Source: a virus
Strand: one strand, 5' to 3'
DNA: 64,000 nucleotides
Virus record (IMG/VR): IMGVR_UViG_3300027759_003961
Span: 1 to 64,000 of that record
Translations under genes and position numbers: made by a program
Shown: one piece after another, positions 62,353-64,000 of the stretch
Layout of the letters: every line of letters begins with the position of its first letter
Position numbering within the stretch: position 1 is the first letter of the stretch
The notes under the pieces: generated by a model
Database searches by the model: none
Seen by the model: the letters and a program-made list of their open reading frames with translations, nothing else
What the model was told of the DNA's origin: nothing

Positions 62353-64000
62353 TCCTATCCACTCTTGATAAACAATTCCGCCGCCAATTAATCCGATAGT
62401 GTTAGCATTATTTTCAAGTGATTCTGAGAATCCTACTAGTACTGCCTCGCGACTGGTACCGTTTGACAAGGCTTGGTTCCAAAATTCATATCCAACTGCA
62501 TCAGGATTACGGTCTAATACATTGTGGTACAATGCCGTGACAAATGTGGCATTAGAACCATCGCCATAAAAATTGTTGCGAAATTCTGTGCTGTTTACAA
62601 ACCCACCGGCAACATCCTGTAAGGATACGCCGCGGTCTAGTGCGTTGATCCAATGACCCAATCCTTCTGCGTCAGGTACTCGATCCAAGGCTGCTTTATA
62701 CAAGCGATAGGCCTGACCAGCATTGCCGTTGATGTCAATGGCAATTACACCATCATCAAATTTGAACCTTTCTACATTGACAAAACTATCTTGGCCATCA
62801 CGTCCGATCACCTTGTCAGTGGTGGTTATTTGTCCAAGGCTATTGGTTGTAATTTTGTAGTCGCTAAACTTGCCTGAAAAAATAGCAGTATCCACGCCTG
62901 CTCCGCCATCCCAAGTCTTGTCTGCTAACGCAGTAACAAATTTATTATTGTCATTGATATTGAAAGCTGGACTGTCAGATAAAAAAGTTCGTACTTCTTC
63001 ACCTATTGTACGAGTAGGAGGATTTGGATATACACCTCGTGTAGCTACAACATCAACGGCTCCATCATTATTGGCATCAAAAAAGAAAGGACTTAGTGTG
63101 TACCAGTCTGGAAAAGATTCTTTAGTGTTAAACATAGGCGTTTTAGGATGCGTAAAATGCCCAGTTCCGTCATTGATAAAAACATACTGATCAAAATTAG
63201 TAGGGCGAGCAAACATACTAGAGATCCAAAAATCTACATAGCCGTCCAAATTGAAATCTTCAAAAAATAAAGGAGCTCCGGCTGTGTTGTCTCCGTTGTA
63301 AAAAGTATTATCTGCAACTAGCTTTCCCGAAGCATCTTGAAAGTACACGGAAAAAACACTATTACCTAAATCGCCATATCTAGCTGTTTGTGGGGTACCC
63401 GACATATTGGACATGCCATCATCGATTCCACCACTTTGTTCGGTTTCCCAAACTACTAATAGATCTTCACGACCATCGCCATTGAGATCCATATTAAACA
63501 TGTCACTTGCGCCATAATTGCGCTCACGAGCAGATCCTAAGTTTGGTCGCGCTAGGGTATAGGACTCTACAAATTGACCGTTTTGTTGGGTTAGGACTGA
63601 CAATGGGAGCGTTTTCATATCGCCCGGCCATGTCCTATATGCACCAGCCACAATGGCGTATTGCCCGTTTAGCTCTATAAAAGTAGTACCAGAAACACTG
63701 TATTCATAATTATTAAATTTTGCTGGCAACGTATCTTCACGCCAAGTGAATTTAGCTGAGCCAGAATTTTGATAAATTCTAAAATCAAAAAAACAAGCGA
63801 CCACAATATCAAGATCACCATCACGATCATAGTCGGCAGCATCAGCAATATGATTAAATGTCCTTACACCATTTGTATTGGTGAGCCAGCTGTCTAAATT
63901 CTGCCATGTGAGACCATTTTTACCACCCAATAACAATGCAGGATCACCTTTGTTGGGTGTGGTTCTGTTGTTCAGCTCCCATCCTTGATCAACTTGAAAG
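62350..64000 (-). CDS. FG-GAP/VCBS-repeat and DUF4214 protein, 5' end outside window
   Basis: At least 550 residues; the frame is open to base 64000, so the start is beyond the edge. The N-terminal part carries repeated calcium-loop FG-GAP motifs (AADYDRDGDLDIVVACF, MDLNGDGREDLLVVWE, EDFNLDGYVDFWISS, FDANNDGAVDVVATR) typical of integrin-alpha-like beta-propellers. After a RTX-like segment GGAGVDTAIFSGKFSDYKIT come DUF4214 repeats: RLYKAALDRVPDAEGLGHWI and LYHNVLDRNPDAVGYEFWNQ. Such proteins are secreted or surface bound in bacteria. In a phage it may be a tail-tip or receptor-binding protein. Confidence 0.75.
   Translation of the reverse strand, partial: FQVDQGWELNNRTTPNKGDPALLLGGKNGLTWQNLDSWLTNTNGVRTFNHIADAADYDRDGDLDIVVACFFDFRIYQNSGSAKFTWREDTLPAKFNNYEYSVSGTTFIELNGQYAIVAGAYRTWPGDMKTLPLSVLTQQNGQFVESYTLARPNLGSARERNYGASDMFNMDLNGDGREDLLVVWETEQSGGIDDGMSNMSGTPQTARYGDLGNSVFSVYFQDASGKLVADNTFYNGDNTAGAPLFFEDFNLDGYVDFWISSMFARPTNFDQYVFINDGTGHFTHPKTPMFNTKESFPDWYTLSPFFFDANNDGAVDVVATRGVYPNPPTRTIGEEVRTFLSDSPAFNINDNNKFVTALADKTWDGGAGVDTAIFSGKFSDYKITTNSLGQITTTDKVIGRDGQDSFVNVERFKFDDGVIAIDINGNAGQAYRLYKAALDRVPDAEGLGHWINALDRGVSLQDVAGGFVNSTEFRNNFYGDGSNATFVTALYHNVLDRNPDAVGYEFWNQALSNGTSREAVLVGFSESLENNANTIGLIGGGIVYQEWIG

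Noticed and set aside
1-64000. Insertion sequences or integrase and attachment sites
   Set aside because: No transposase or integrase frame and no terminal inverted repeats were recognised; the only insertion scar seen is the 24-bp direct repeat at 39476/40376.

Overview
This 64 kb window is a contiguous piece of a large T4-like tailed phage genome (Caudoviricetes, myovirus type). It carries a family B DNA polymerase of the gp43 type, a gp45-type sliding clamp, a gp44-type clamp loader, PhoH, a GroES/gp31-like co-chaperonin, an A+T-leaning sequence and long chains of genes that overlap by four bases. Nearly all genes lie on the minus strand. Only four convincing genes are on the plus strand (34782-36014, 39515-40396, 40377-41111 and phoH at 43097-43837). 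The host is not stated by the sequence. A Bug/TctC-type periplasmic binding protein, a family expanded in Betaproteobacteria, makes a betaproteobacterial, probably freshwater, host a reasonable but weak guess. No terminase, portal, major capsid or tail-sheath gene is in the window, and I saw no tRNA genes and no CRISPR array.

Layout in coordinates (transcription mostly runs right to left). 1-7.5 kb: a GTP cyclohydrolase I (folE, cut by the left edge) and an operon that starts at the sliding clamp and continues through a DpdA/TGT-like transglycosylase, a QueD-like protein and a set of glycan genes (glycosyltransferase, GalE-like epimerase, DegT-like protein). This looks like a 7-deazaguanine DNA-modification locus. 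7.5-11.7 kb: methyltransferase-like protein, DNA polymerase, a DsbA-like small DNA-binding protein, and a structured intergenic element that contains a near copy of 23S rRNA helix 69. 11.7-24.9 kb: a tightly overlapping block of probable virion-internal proteins. Several begin with a short sequence resembling the capsid-targeting peptide of T4 internal proteins (M-K/R-x-x-E-F/L-x-x-E). Their bodies carry deaminase, HNH, GNAT, ParB-like, HExxH, nucleotidyltransferase and amidoligase signatures. 25-31.5 kb: glycosyltransferase, nucleotidyltransferase, small virion-like proteins, then a ClpA-like unfoldase and a DnaJ/CbpA-like co-chaperone, each behind its own strong sigma70-type promoter.

31.5-34.7 kb: lysis cassette with holin-like protein, overlapping spanin pair and GH19 endolysin. 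34.7-41.8 kb: accessory island with sulfotransferase-like proteins, an APS-kinase/nucleotidyltransferase fusion, SGNH hydrolases, a TctC-like binding protein and a methyltransferase. A 24-bp direct repeat marks the likely insertion of one of these genes. 41.8-48.7 kb: phage core genes, phoH, a HAD phosphatase, the clamp loader, the co-chaperonin and a DnaE-like fragment. 48.7-54.3 kb: three long fibre or adhesin-like proteins. 54.4-56.5 kb: ErpA-like iron-sulfur carrier, Fe/Mn superoxide dismutase, a protein of unknown function and translation initiation factor IF-1. 56.5-64 kb: radical SAM protein, SleB-like wall hydrolase, a histone-like protein, many small conserved phage proteins and an FG-GAP/DUF4214 protein that runs off the right edge.

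Two regulatory patterns recur. Early-type promoters have near-consensus -35 and -10 boxes with 16-17 bp spacing. A second motif, (C/G/A)TAAATA, resembling the T4 late promoter, lies just upstream of many virion genes. In both classes several start codons sit where transcription should begin, which suggests frequent leaderless mRNAs. Product calls rest on motif recognition by eye. No database search was run.
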